Assembly (NCBI GenBank): GCA_031408575.1
Contig: JANNWS010000190.1
Location: 1 to 64,000, forward strand
Origin: Aliitabrizicola sp031408575
GTDB lineage: Bacteria > Pseudomonadota > Alphaproteobacteria > Rhodobacterales > Rhodobacteraceae
DNA length: 64,000 bases
Direction of reading: 5' to 3'
Shown: in pieces, positions 8,752 through 16,423 of the stretch
Layout: each line of letters opens with the position of its first letter
Position numbering within the stretch: position 1 is the first letter of the stretch
Position numbers and translations under genes: made by a program
The notes under the pieces: model-generated
Databases searched by the model: none
What the model saw: only the letters and a program-made list of their open reading frames with translations
Told to the model about the DNA's origin: nothing

Positions 8752-9579
8752 TCAGCGCAGTCGGAGAAGTCGGGGGGCGAGTGCGGCTGCCACCTCGCGG
8801 TGCGCCGCCGGCCCCGGCACCTCAGCCGCGGCGAGGCGGTCGAGCGGAGAAAAGGCCATGCCTGCAACACCGGCCGCGCGGGCCTCGGCGCTGATTGCAA
8901 CTTCAACATAGTCAGCGGCCATACCCCGAACCGTTGCGATCATCGCGGCGTCGATCAGGATGGGGTCGCGCAGGGCATTGGGGTCATGGCCCTGATCGGC
9001 AGGCGGGCGGTCAGCCAGCCATAGCAGTACCGCGCGCCCCGAAAGCCGCGCCAGCAACGCCGCCATCCGCGCCAGCCAGCACGCGCGCAATTCCTGGGCC
9101 AGCAGTTTGAACCGGACCGGACCTGCCACATGCAGCGAACGCAGCATGTGCCGGGTGAAGTGGAACTCGGTGAAATCCACCTCTGGGTAAAGCGACTGCA
9201 ACAACGGTTCGGCGCGCAAGAACCGATCGTTGCGGCGCGGATGCACGGCATAATAGCGGTTGGTCAGGTTCTGCGCGCCCAGCACCTGCACCACCGCCAT
9301 CTCGGCCCGCGCCACAATATCCAGAACGACGGCGTCATTCAGGAAGACATCGGGCCCGGCATTGACGCAGCCCAGATTGACCATCCGGAGGCCGGTCGCG
9401 CGCTCGACAAGTGCCGGATAGGGATCGGAGACGAACTTTCCATAGGTCTCGGTCCCGCCCAGAACGGCGCAGTAGCGTTGATCCAGCGCCCGCGGCGGCC
9501 CCCTGAACAGAAGTTTCGATGTGCCATATCGGCACGGAAAATAATCCAAGGCTCCGTCGCCCGGATATGCATAAGCCAT
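8752..9579 (-). CDS. DUF6473 family protein
   Basis: A 275-residue protein of a family that I recognise mainly from Rhodobacteraceae. It begins with the conserved ALDYFPCRYG and SKLLFRGP segments. A GGTETYGKF segment follows, then an alternating region with VNLGCVNAGPDVF that could resemble an SGNH/flavodoxin-like fold. No catalytic function is established that I know of. The ATG at 9579 was preferred to one at 9612 because the family normally starts just before the tyrosine-rich segment. It converges on etfA and diverges from the hydroxybutyryl-CoA dehydrogenase gene. Confidence 0.75.
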   Translation of the reverse strand: MAYAYPGDGALDYFPCRYGTSKLLFRGPPRALDQRYCAVLGGTETYGKFVSDPYPALVERATGLRMVNLGCVNAGPDVFLNDAVVLDIVARAEMAVVQVLGAQNLTNRYYAVHPRRNDRFLRAEPLLQSLYPEVDFTEFHFTRHMLRSLHVAGPVRFKLLAQELRACWLARMAALLARLSGRAVLLWLADRPPADQGHDPNALRDPILIDAAMIATVRGMAADYVEVAISAEARAAGVAGMAFSPLDRLAAAEVPGPAAHREVAAALAPRLLRLR

Positions 9580-9746
9580 GTCGCCCACCCCAGTCTCGTC
9601 AGTCACCCACAATACGACCGTGAAGCCAGACCATTTCCAAATCGCTAAACTGCAAATTCATGGCGAAGTTTCACGATCCCGCGGCCTTGCGTCCGATGCG
9701 GCCCGGCGCATATGGTCGATCGGACGCGTGACAAGGGGCATTGGCG

Positions 9747-10622
9747 ATGGAAATCCGCAACGTGGGCATCGTGGGCGCGGGCCAGATGGGCAGCGGCATC
9801 GCGCATGTGTTTGCGCTGGCGGGTTTTGACGTGCTGATGTCGGATGTCAGCGCCGAAAGCCTGACGCGGGCTATCGCCCAGATCGACCGCAACATCGAGC
9901 GTCAGGTGACGCGCGGCAAAGTGACTGTCGAGGCGAAAGCGGCGGCGATGGGGCGCATCCGTACCACGCTGACATTGGCCGACGTGGGGCAAAGCGATCT
10001 GATCATCGAGGCTGCGACCGAACGTGAGACGGTCAAGCAGGCGATCTTTGAAGACCTGCTGCCGCATCTTCTTCCGCATACCATCCTGACGTCAAACACC
10101 TCGTCGATATCGATCACACGGCTGGCAAGTCGCACAGACAGGCCCGAAAAGTTCATGGGATTTCACTTCATGAACCCGGTGCCGGTGATGCAACTGGTCG
10201 AATTGATCCGTGGCATTGCAACCGATGCCGCAACCTTCCAGACCTGCCTCGGCGTGGTCGAAAAGCTGGGCAAGACGGCGGCCAGCGCCGAAGATTTTCC
10301 GGCCTTTATCGTGAACCGCATCCTGATGCCGATGATAAACGAAGCAGTCTATACCCTTTATGAGGGGGTCGGCTCGGTCAAATCCATCGACGAATCGATG
10401 AAGCTGGGGGCCAACCATCCGATGGGGCCGCTGGAACTGGCAGATTTCATCGGTCTCGATACCTGCCTTGCGATCATGAACGTGCTGCATGATGGGCTGG
10501 CCGACACCAAATACCGCCCCTGCCCGCTTTTGACGAAATATGTCGAGGCTGGCTGGCTGGGGCGCAAGACCGAACGCGGCTTCTATGACTATCGCGGGCC
10601 GGTGCCGGTGCCGACACGCTGA
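9747..10622 (+). CDS. hbd: 3-hydroxybutyryl-CoA dehydrogenase
   Basis: A 291-residue NAD(P)-dependent dehydrogenase interconverting 3-hydroxybutyryl-CoA and acetoacetyl-CoA. The N-terminal Rossmann domain has GAGQMG at residues 10-15. The catalytic region GFHFMNPVPVMQLVE carries the histidine of the His-Glu pair, and the helical C-terminal domain contains ANHPMGPLELADFIGLDT. The ATG at 9747 lies about 9 bases from an AAGGGG ribosome site; the TTG at 9741 is too close to it. Its job could be butyrate/crotonyl-CoA metabolism feeding the ethylmalonyl-CoA pathway, or PHB turnover. Confidence 0.94.
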   Translation: MEIRNVGIVGAGQMGSGIAHVFALAGFDVLMSDVSAESLTRAIAQIDRNIERQVTRGKVTVEAKAAAMGRIRTTLTLADVGQSDLIIEAATERETVKQAIFEDLLPHLLPHTILTSNTSSISITRLASRTDRPEKFMGFHFMNPVPVMQLVELIRGIATDAATFQTCLGVVEKLGKTAASAEDFPAFIVNRILMPMINEAVYTLYEGVGSVKSIDESMKLGANHPMGPLELADFIGLDTCLAIMNVLHDGLADTKYRPCPLLTKYVEAGWLGRKTERGFYDYRGPVPVPTR

Positions 10623-10700
10623 ACGCGGGGGAAGCTTTTCGGTCCTTTGCGGTCCCTCATCGCGCAGCAAGGAGGCCTGTCAGTGCTGACGAGCAATACC

Positions 10701-11570
10701 TCAGCCGTCTTTCAGCGCCAACGTCTGTTCCCGCAGCCAGGAAAGATAGCCGCGTGGATTGCCAGCCCATTTTTCGATTTCGTCGCGAGCGATGGGCGTG
10801 CCGATCACCGGACACTGCGGTTTGTTTAGCGCATGGGCGACTTCGTGCAGCAAAAGGCCCTGCCGGATGGTCGGAGAGATCTTGTCAGCGATGTGATAAA
10901 GCCGCGAATTCTGTCCGGGAAAGAAGATAGGCAGCACCGTGGCACCGCTGCGTTGTACCATCTTGGCGGTAAAGACGTTCCATTCTGCCTCGATCGCCGG
11001 TCCCCACCAGCCTTCCGATGTGGCGACCTTGCCTGCGGGAAACAGGATCAGCACGCCACCATCCGCCAGATGATCCATCGACATGCGGCGCATCTCCAGC
11101 CCCTTTTCGCGGCTGTCTTCCTCATGCGGGAAAGGAACGGGAACCATGTGATAGGCGATCTCGGGAATACCGGTCAGAAGCGAGCGGGTCAGGATCTTGA
11201 AATCAGGGCGCACCTGCATGACCAGACGTGCCATCACCAGCCCGTCGACCAACCCGTGCGGATGGTTTGCCACCACCACCACCGGCCCGGTTTTCGGAAT
11301 CAGCGCCACCTGTTCGGGCGGTGTCGTCACGTCGATGCCCATCACGTCAAGCGCGCGCTGCCAGAATTCAAGTCCCTGCGCCGGACCCATTGCTTCGAAC
11401 CGGCGGATCAGGCGCAGCAAAAGCAGCTTGCCCGTCAGCCATTCGATCATGCGGATCGTGCCCGCCTTGCGCGGGTCGGTGAAAGTACCGGCATAGGAAA
11501 GGCGGCTCTTGTCATAGGGGCGATAGTTGGGGTCGCCCACAAGACCGGATTGGCCTGCACTGTCAGTCAA
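10701..11570 (-). CDS. Lysophospholipid acyltransferase family protein
   Basis: A 289-residue PlsC-like glycerolipid acyltransferase. The catalytic block reads NHPHGLVDG, where five residues separate the histidine and aspartate (four in the classical NHx4D). The downstream FPAGKVAT element corresponds to the acyl-acceptor motif, and LPIFFPGQNS follows. I start it at a TTG (11570) with a GGAGG site about 10 bases upstream; an ATG at 11705 would read back through the HPr gene. Acceptor specificity is not visible (phosphatidic acid or ornithine-lipid type). It follows the HPr gene on the same strand. Confidence 0.82.
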   Translation of the reverse strand: MTDSAGQSGLVGDPNYRPYDKSRLSYAGTFTDPRKAGTIRMIEWLTGKLLLLRLIRRFEAMGPAQGLEFWQRALDVMGIDVTTPPEQVALIPKTGPVVVVANHPHGLVDGLVMARLVMQVRPDFKILTRSLLTGIPEIAYHMVPVPFPHEEDSREKGLEMRRMSMDHLADGGVLILFPAGKVATSEGWWGPAIEAEWNVFTAKMVQRSGATVLPIFFPGQNSRLYHIADKISPTIRQGLLLHEVAHALNKPQCPVIGTPIARDEIEKWAGNPRGYLSWLREQTLALKDG

Positions 11571-11616
11571 GGGGCCTGGTCCTCCACTGCGACGCCCGCC
11601 CGCTTTGGACGGCACT

Positions 11617-11922
11617 TCAGAACGATTCTCCGAAGCGATCTGCGACAAGCTGTTCGAGGGCGTCTGCCAGCTTTTCGGCCTCGGCCCCACTGGTGCGCAC
11701 TTCAATAGAGGTTCCGCGCGAGGCTGCCAACATCAAAAGTCCCATGATCGAATCGCCCGACACGGACATGCCATCCTTCACGACTTCGGCAGAGGCATCG
11801 TGGCGTTCCACCACTTCGACAAAACGGGCCGAGGCCCGTGCATGTAGGCCCTTTTCATTCACGATCTGAAGCTGCCGCCCGTTCAAAGCCAAACTGTCAC
11901 CCGAAGTCCCGTCCGCCCACAT
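11617..11922 (-). CDS. HPr family phosphocarrier protein
   Basis: A 101-residue HPr-like protein of the regulatory phosphotransferase chain. The phosphorylated histidine is H27 in NEKGLHARAS. The regulatory serine that HPr kinase would modify is S58 in SGDSIMGLLML. The start at 11922 overlaps the end of the EIIA gene by 26 bases; the exact start is uncertain because the ribosome site is weak. No EI or sugar-specific EIIBC is in view, so a regulatory rather than transport role is likely, as known for alphaproteobacteria. Confidence 0.93.
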   Translation of the reverse strand: MWADGTSGDSLALNGRQLQIVNEKGLHARASARFVEVVERHDASAEVVKDGMSVSGDSIMGLLMLAASRGTSIEVRTSGAEAEKLADALEQLVADRFGESF

Positions 11923-12298
11923 CAAAGCTGTTGATGTATTTGCGTCCGGCTTCAAGCGCATTTTCAACGGCGACGGGCACAGAAAGACTTCGTGACTTGG
12001 CAAGTTTGATCAAGAGAGGCAGGTTCGCACCGTAAATGATGCGCCGGTCGGTGGCCACACAGGCCCGAAGCGACAAGTTCGACGGCGACCCGCCGAACAT
12101 GTCCGTAACCACCACCACACCATCACCGGCATCGACATCGTCGGCTGCGGCACAAATCTCGATCTGTTTGGCCGAGCGGTCATGATCGTCCTCGATCGAG
12201 ATTGCCCGCATTCCGTCTTGTTTGCCGACCACATGTTCAACGGCGGAAAGATATTCCCGCGCCAACCCGCCATGTGCGACGATCACGATACCGATCAC
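11897..12298 (-). CDS. PTS EIIA component, mannose type
   Basis: A 133-residue EIIA of the mannose-family fold. The phosphorylated histidine is H9 in IVIVAHGGLA. VVVVTDMFGGSPSN in mid-protein is the other family hallmark. I start it at a GTG (12298), 7 bases after the rapZ stop, with an AAGGG ribosome site; longer versions run back into rapZ. With HPr, HprK and RapZ it forms the incomplete regulatory PTS common in this class. Confidence 0.92.
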   Translation of the reverse strand: MIGIVIVAHGGLAREYLSAVEHVVGKQDGMRAISIEDDHDRSAKQIEICAAADDVDAGDGVVVVTDMFGGSPSNLSLRACVATDRRIIYGANLPLLIKLAKSRSLSVPVAVENALEAGRKYINSFDVGGRDFG

Positions 12299-12305
12299 GC
12301 GCCGA

Positions 12306-13241
12306 TCACCCTTGCCCCGTACCGGGCGATCCCGCCGCCCTGCGTTCCAGCTCGCGGTGGCGCAATGCCACTGGCCAGCCAGCCTCTGCAAGCACATTGC
12401 CCAATTTTGCTGCAACTGCAACAGACCGATGTTGCCCACCCGTGCAGCCGAAGCCGATGGTCAGATGCGCCTTGCCCTCGGCGACATGGGCCGGAAGGAG
12501 AAGCAGAACAAGTTCTGTCAACTTCTGGAAGAACGGCGCGAAGAGTGGGTCATCGGCGATATGCGCGGCCACCGCCGGATCGCGCCCGTCCAGCGGGCGC
12601 AACGCCGGTGTCCAGTAGGGGTTTTTCAGAAACCGGCAATCAAAAATGGTATCCACACCGCGCGGCACCCCGCGCTTGTAGGAAAACGACTGCAACGATA
12701 CCGCAAGGCGCGCGGTCTGCGTGCGGCCATACCACTTGCCGATTTCCGCTTTCAGGTCATGCGGGCTCATCTCGGTCGTATCGATCAGATGGTCGGCGCG
12801 CACCCGCACCGGCACCAGCAGGTCGATCTCGCGCTCGATCCCTTCCGACGCGGTTTCGGCGGGGGCGAGAGGGTGGCGGCGGCGGGTCTGGCTGTAGCGG
12901 CGGCTGAGTTCTTCGGGCGCGCAATCCAGATACAGCACCTCGGGTGTCACACGCGGATCGCGGGTCAGCACATCGATCAGTTCGATCAGCGCAGTTGCAT
13001 TGAAATCACGGTTGCGCACATCAAGGCCCAGAGCCAGCGGGCGGCCAAGGGGCGGCCCGTCGATCAGCCGCGGCACCAGCGATAGCGGTAGGTTGTCGAT
13101 CACCTCGTACCCGATGTCTTCGAGCGCATGGATCGCGGTGCTGCGCCCGGCACCGGACGGGCCGGTGACCAGCAGCAGGCGATGTTCCGTCGTGCCGATC
13201 CGGTTTTCCGTCTCGCCGTTCATTGGTACATCCGCTTTCAC
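12306..13241 (-). CDS. rapZ: RapZ (YvcJ/YhbJ) nucleotide-binding protein
   Basis: A 311-residue P-loop protein of the RapZ family. Walker A is GPSGAGRS at about residues 26-33, the central part includes VLYLDC, and the C-terminal domain has the family hallmarks GVPRGVDTIFDCRFLKNPYW and IGFGCTGGQHRSV. In E. coli RapZ is an RNA-binding adaptor controlling glmS through the GlmY/GlmZ small RNAs; that system is not assumed here. It starts at a GTG overlapping the hprK stop (GTGA); an ATG at 13223 is an alternative. Confidence 0.94.
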   Translation of the reverse strand: MKADVPMNGETENRIGTTEHRLLLVTGPSGAGRSTAIHALEDIGYEVIDNLPLSLVPRLIDGPPLGRPLALGLDVRNRDFNATALIELIDVLTRDPRVTPEVLYLDCAPEELSRRYSQTRRRHPLAPAETASEGIEREIDLLVPVRVRADHLIDTTEMSPHDLKAEIGKWYGRTQTARLAVSLQSFSYKRGVPRGVDTIFDCRFLKNPYWTPALRPLDGRDPAVAAHIADDPLFAPFFQKLTELVLLLLPAHVAEGKAHLTIGFGCTGGQHRSVAVAAKLGNVLAEAGWPVALRHRELERRAAGSPGTGQG

Positions 13242-13666
13242 GCAACCCGCCCGCCGCGCAGATACAGCAGGAGTGCGGCAGGAAGATGGGCACTTGGTGC
13301 CGCCCGCACAAGGTCGATCCGCTGGTCAAGGAACACGATCCCGTGGTGGTCCGGCAGGCGCGACGGATCGGATTGGCCAAGTTCCACCGCCAGATGCACC
13401 GGGGCCTCGGGCAGAGGTTTGGCATGCAACAGGCCGAGGCCCCGCGCCTCGATCAGCCCCGACAGGGCGGCGGGGCAGCGCGCGGTCAGGACGCCGTTCT
13501 GCAGCGACAGATGCACCTGATCGTCGGCCACCAGCCGCGCGCCCAACGCCATCATCTGGATGGCAAGCAGCGACTTTCCCGACCCGGACGGCCCCATGAT
13601 CAACAAGCCGCGCCCGTCTACGGCAACGCAGGTCGCATGCAGCAGCAGGGGCGGCGGGGCTGTCAC
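13238..13666 (-). CDS. hprK: HPr kinase/phosphorylase, short form
   Basis: A 142-residue protein equivalent to the C-terminal catalytic domain of HprK, with Walker A GPSGSGKS at residues 25-32. Firmicute HprK is about 310 residues with an extra N-terminal domain. The short form is known in alphaproteobacteria, so this is not a truncation artefact. The GTG start overlaps the chvG stop by four bases. Its substrate is presumably the serine of the HPr encoded downstream. An in-frame upstream extension lies wholly inside chvG and was rejected. Confidence 0.93.
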   Translation of the reverse strand: MTAPPPLLLHATCVAVDGRGLLIMGPSGSGKSLLAIQMMALGARLVADDQVHLSLQNGVLTARCPAALSGLIEARGLGLLHAKPLPEAPVHLAVELGQSDPSRLPDHHGIVFLDQRIDLVRAAPSAHLPAALLLYLRGGRVA

Positions 13667-15384
13667 ACCGGCAGGCCCACCACAAAGCGCGCGCCCAGCG
13701 GTTCCGACGTGACGTCGGCATGGGTCGGTCGGATGTTCTCGGCCCAGATCACGCCGCCATGCGCCTCGACGATCTGCTTGGAGATCGCAAGCCCCAGACC
13801 CGAGTGATTGCCGAATTGGCCCGCAGGGCGTTCGGAATAAAAGCGCTTGAAGATCTTGCCCAGTGCCTCTTCCGGTATGCCCGGTCCAGTATCCTCGACC
13901 ACCACCAGCACCCGGTTTTCGCGCTGGCGCGCCCAGACGCGGACCGCGTCGCCTTCTTCGCAAAAGGATATCGCGTTGGTGATCAGATTCACGAAAACCT
14001 GCGCCAGCCGCGCCTCCAGACCTTGGGTCACAATCGGCTCGGGCGGCAGATCGGAAATGAAATCAACACCCTTTTCAGCCGCCTGCTTGCCCAGAAACTC
14101 GGACAGGTTCGACAGGGTCTTGAGCATGTCGAAGGATGCTTCCTCTTCCTTGACCAGTTCGCTGTCCAGCCGCGAGGCGTTGGAAATGTCACTGACCAGC
14201 CGGTCGAGGCGGCGCACGTCATGCTCGATCACATCGAGCAGCTTTTCGCGCTGATCTTCTCGCTTGGCAAAGCGCATGGTGCCGACGGCAGAACGCAGCG
14301 AAGCGAGCGGGTTCTTGATTTCATGCGCCACGTCGGCGGCGAACTGTTCATTCGCGTCAATGCGGTCATAAAGGGCGGCCACCATGCCCCGCATCGCAAC
14401 TGACAGACGTCCGATTTCATCGGGTCGGGCGGCCAGATCAGGGATGCGGACGCGGCCGGGGGCCATCTTGCGCGCGTTGCGGTCACGGCCAAGCTCGGCA
14501 GCGGCGGCAAGATCGGACAGTGGATTGGCAATGGTCGAAGCCAGAACAAGGCTGAGGCCAATCGACACCAGCAGGGCGATGATGAACATTTGCAGCACCT
14601 GCTCACGCTCGATCCGCACAAGTCGGTCAATTTCGCCCGCGGCAGAGGTTAGTGCCACCACTCCCAGCACTTCATCGCCGCGCTTGACGGGTGTGGCCAC
14701 CGAAAATATCGCTGCCCCCGTCGCAAGGTCTCGGCCGGTGTTCACGCCTGTGCCGCCGGCTTGCGCCTCGGCAAACAGGGCGCGGGCCAGACTTTCGGCG
14801 TCAACTTTTTGCGGTTCGGGTTGGCCAACGGTCAGTATGATCGAGACGATATCCCAGACGGTATTCAGGAAATCGGTAATGATCGTGGAGCGGTCGTTGC
14901 CGGGCAGTACCGCATCGGTTACCGGACCACCCACTTTTGATGCAATCGCAGCACCCGCCGGGTCGAACACGAACACCTCGACGCCCGGCGCAATATCAAG
15001 AGCCGCAAGCGTTGCCGCAATATCACTGTCGCTGCCCGCCACCATGGTGGCATCGCCCGTGCGGGCAAGTTGCGCCTCGAACACCTTGGCGATCAGTTGT
15101 GCCTCGGTTACCAACCCGTCTTCGCGTTGCAACACCAGGCTGTCGCGGAACGGGTTCATGAACAGCACGCCCGACACCAGGATCACCAGTGCAAGCAGAT
15201 TGAACACGATGATCTTGCGGGCAAGGGGCGATCGGTTCAGCGATACGATACCGCGCCGCCCGCGATCCTTGCTTAAGGCATCATCAGCCAATGTCTCGGG
15301 CGAGACCCAATCTTCGCCCAACAACACATCTCCGTTCCTTGCGGCCGGAGTTTTACCAGAACCCGAACGTGGCAGGGCCGTCAT
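13663..15384 (-). CDS. chvG: Sensor histidine kinase ChvG (ExoS family)
   Basis: A 573-residue inner-membrane sensor kinase. It has a cytoplasmic N-terminal tail, one membrane helix at about 57-77, a periplasmic sensor part, and a second helix at about 265-285. A HAMP linker follows, then a dimerisation domain with the phosphorylated His354 (ADVAHEIKNPLASL). The ATPase domain has an N box (NLITNAISF) and a G box (DTGPGIP). ChvG senses acidity or envelope state in rhizobia and Agrobacterium. Its start overlaps the chvI stop by four bases, and it continues into hprK without a gap. Confidence 0.94.
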   Translation of the reverse strand: MTALPRSGSGKTPAARNGDVLLGEDWVSPETLADDALSKDRGRRGIVSLNRSPLARKIIVFNLLALVILVSGVLFMNPFRDSLVLQREDGLVTEAQLIAKVFEAQLARTGDATMVAGSDSDIAATLAALDIAPGVEVFVFDPAGAAIASKVGGPVTDAVLPGNDRSTIITDFLNTVWDIVSIILTVGQPEPQKVDAESLARALFAEAQAGGTGVNTGRDLATGAAIFSVATPVKRGDEVLGVVALTSAAGEIDRLVRIEREQVLQMFIIALLVSIGLSLVLASTIANPLSDLAAAAELGRDRNARKMAPGRVRIPDLAARPDEIGRLSVAMRGMVAALYDRIDANEQFAADVAHEIKNPLASLRSAVGTMRFAKREDQREKLLDVIEHDVRRLDRLVSDISNASRLDSELVKEEEASFDMLKTLSNLSEFLGKQAAEKGVDFISDLPPEPIVTQGLEARLAQVFVNLITNAISFCEEGDAVRVWARQRENRVLVVVEDTGPGIPEEALGKIFKRFYSERPAGQFGNHSGLGLAISKQIVEAHGGVIWAENIRPTHADVTSEPLGARFVVGLPV

Positions 15385-16082
15385 TCCTCGTTGTAGCGAT
15401 AGCCGATACCGTAGAGCGTCTCGATCGCCGAAAAGTCATTGTCAACACTGCGCATCTTCTTGCGAAGGCGCTTGATGTGGCTGTCGATGGTGCGGTCATC
15501 GACATAGACCTGATCGTCATAGGCCACATCCATCAGTTGGTCGCGGCTTTTCACGAAGCCGGGGCGTTGCGCCAGGGCCTGAAGCAGCAGGAACTCAGTT
15601 ACGGTCAGGGCAACTTCCTGGCCCTTCCAGGCCACAGAGTGACGCAGCGGGTCCATGCGAAGGGCGCCGCGTTCCATGATCTTGGTTTCTTCGGTAACGG
15701 CGACCTCACCGGTGGCAATAGCCTCTTGGCGGCGCAGAAGGGCGCGGATGCGTTCGACCAGAAGGCGCTGCGAGAAGGGCTTTTTCACATAATCGTCGGC
15801 ACCCATGCGCAGACCCAGAACCTCGTCGATCTCATCGTCTTTCGAGGTGAGAAAGATCACCGGCATCGACGACTTCTGGCGCAGGCGTTGCAACAGGTCC
15901 ATCCCATCCATGCGTGGCATCTTTATATCGAGCACGGCCATATCCGGCATCCGCCGGTTGAAGGCATCCAGCGCCGACTGACCATCATTATAGGTTTCAA
16001 CCTCGAAGCCTTCGGCTTCTAGTGTCATCGCGACAGACGTCAGGATATTCCTGTCGTCGTCTACAAGAGCTATCCTTGACAT
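15381..16082 (-). CDS. chvI: Response regulator ChvI (OmpR family)
   Basis: A 233-residue response regulator. The receiver domain has the acidic pocket VDDD (7-10) and phospho-acceptor Asp52 in VLDIKMPRMDG. The C-terminal winged helix shows the OmpR-type recognition segment DDRTIDSHIKRLRKKM. I chose the ATG at 16082 over one at 16088 because it is correctly spaced from an AGGA ribosome site. It is the first gene of the chvI-chvG-hprK-rapZ-EIIA-HPr run and lies divergent to pckA. Confidence 0.95.
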   Translation of the reverse strand: MSRIALVDDDRNILTSVAMTLEAEGFEVETYNDGQSALDAFNRRMPDMAVLDIKMPRMDGMDLLQRLRQKSSMPVIFLTSKDDEIDEVLGLRMGADDYVKKPFSQRLLVERIRALLRRQEAIATGEVAVTEETKIMERGALRMDPLRHSVAWKGQEVALTVTEFLLLQALAQRPGFVKSRDQLMDVAYDDQVYVDDRTIDSHIKRLRKKMRSVDNDFSAIETLYGIGYRYNEE

Positions 16083-16423
16083 CTGCATAATCCTGTTCTG
16101 CCCATTCTGCTATTTTTTCGACCATGATCGGTATTCTTCGTCCGTACGCAACAGTTAACTGCGAATCATCCCGCCAGGCGGCCCAGAGAAAACGCGAAAA
16201 TCGCAAAGGTTCGACTAATTTGCCTCAGTGAAGGGTGATTGTGTCGCGAACTTGACGTTGGTTGCGCTAACCCTTCGATTGCGTCCTGTTACAAGCGGAA
16301 TGCGGCGTGTTATAATATTGTTGCGCGTCCCGTCGGGCTGCGTGTCGGTCAACCCTCTTGGCCCAGGGCGCCGGCAACCGCCACGAAAGCCCGCCGCGCG
16401 ATGCGGCAACGGGAGCTTGCAGG
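16083..16423. other. Intergenic region between chvI and pckA
   Basis: These 341 bases separate two divergent genes. They hold a good forward promoter (listed separately) and a pckA leader of about 100 bases that is G+C-rich. The leader includes the small hairpin GCCGC-N5-GCGGC near 16393-16407. The left half, upstream of chvI, is more A+T-rich and contains GTTAAC. I see no open frame worth calling. Confidence 0.6.
16289..16316 (+). promoter_or_regulatory. Promoter of pckA
   Basis: A TTACAA box (16289-16294) lies 16 bases before a perfect TATAAT (16311-16316). Transcription would start near 16323, giving a leader of about 100 bases. It is among the clearest sigma70-type promoters in the window. 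Confidence 0.7.

Noticed and set aside
13667..13963. N-terminal extension of HprK up to 13963
   Set aside because: It lies wholly within chvG in another frame, is Arg/Gly-rich, and the GTG at 13666 fits the short alphaproteobacterial HprK.
16361..16390. GCCGGCAACC in the pckA leader resembling part of a SAM riboswitch
   Set aside because: Only this short segment matches; the flanking helices and the other conserved core of SAM-I or SAM-IV are missing, and pckA is not a usual target.
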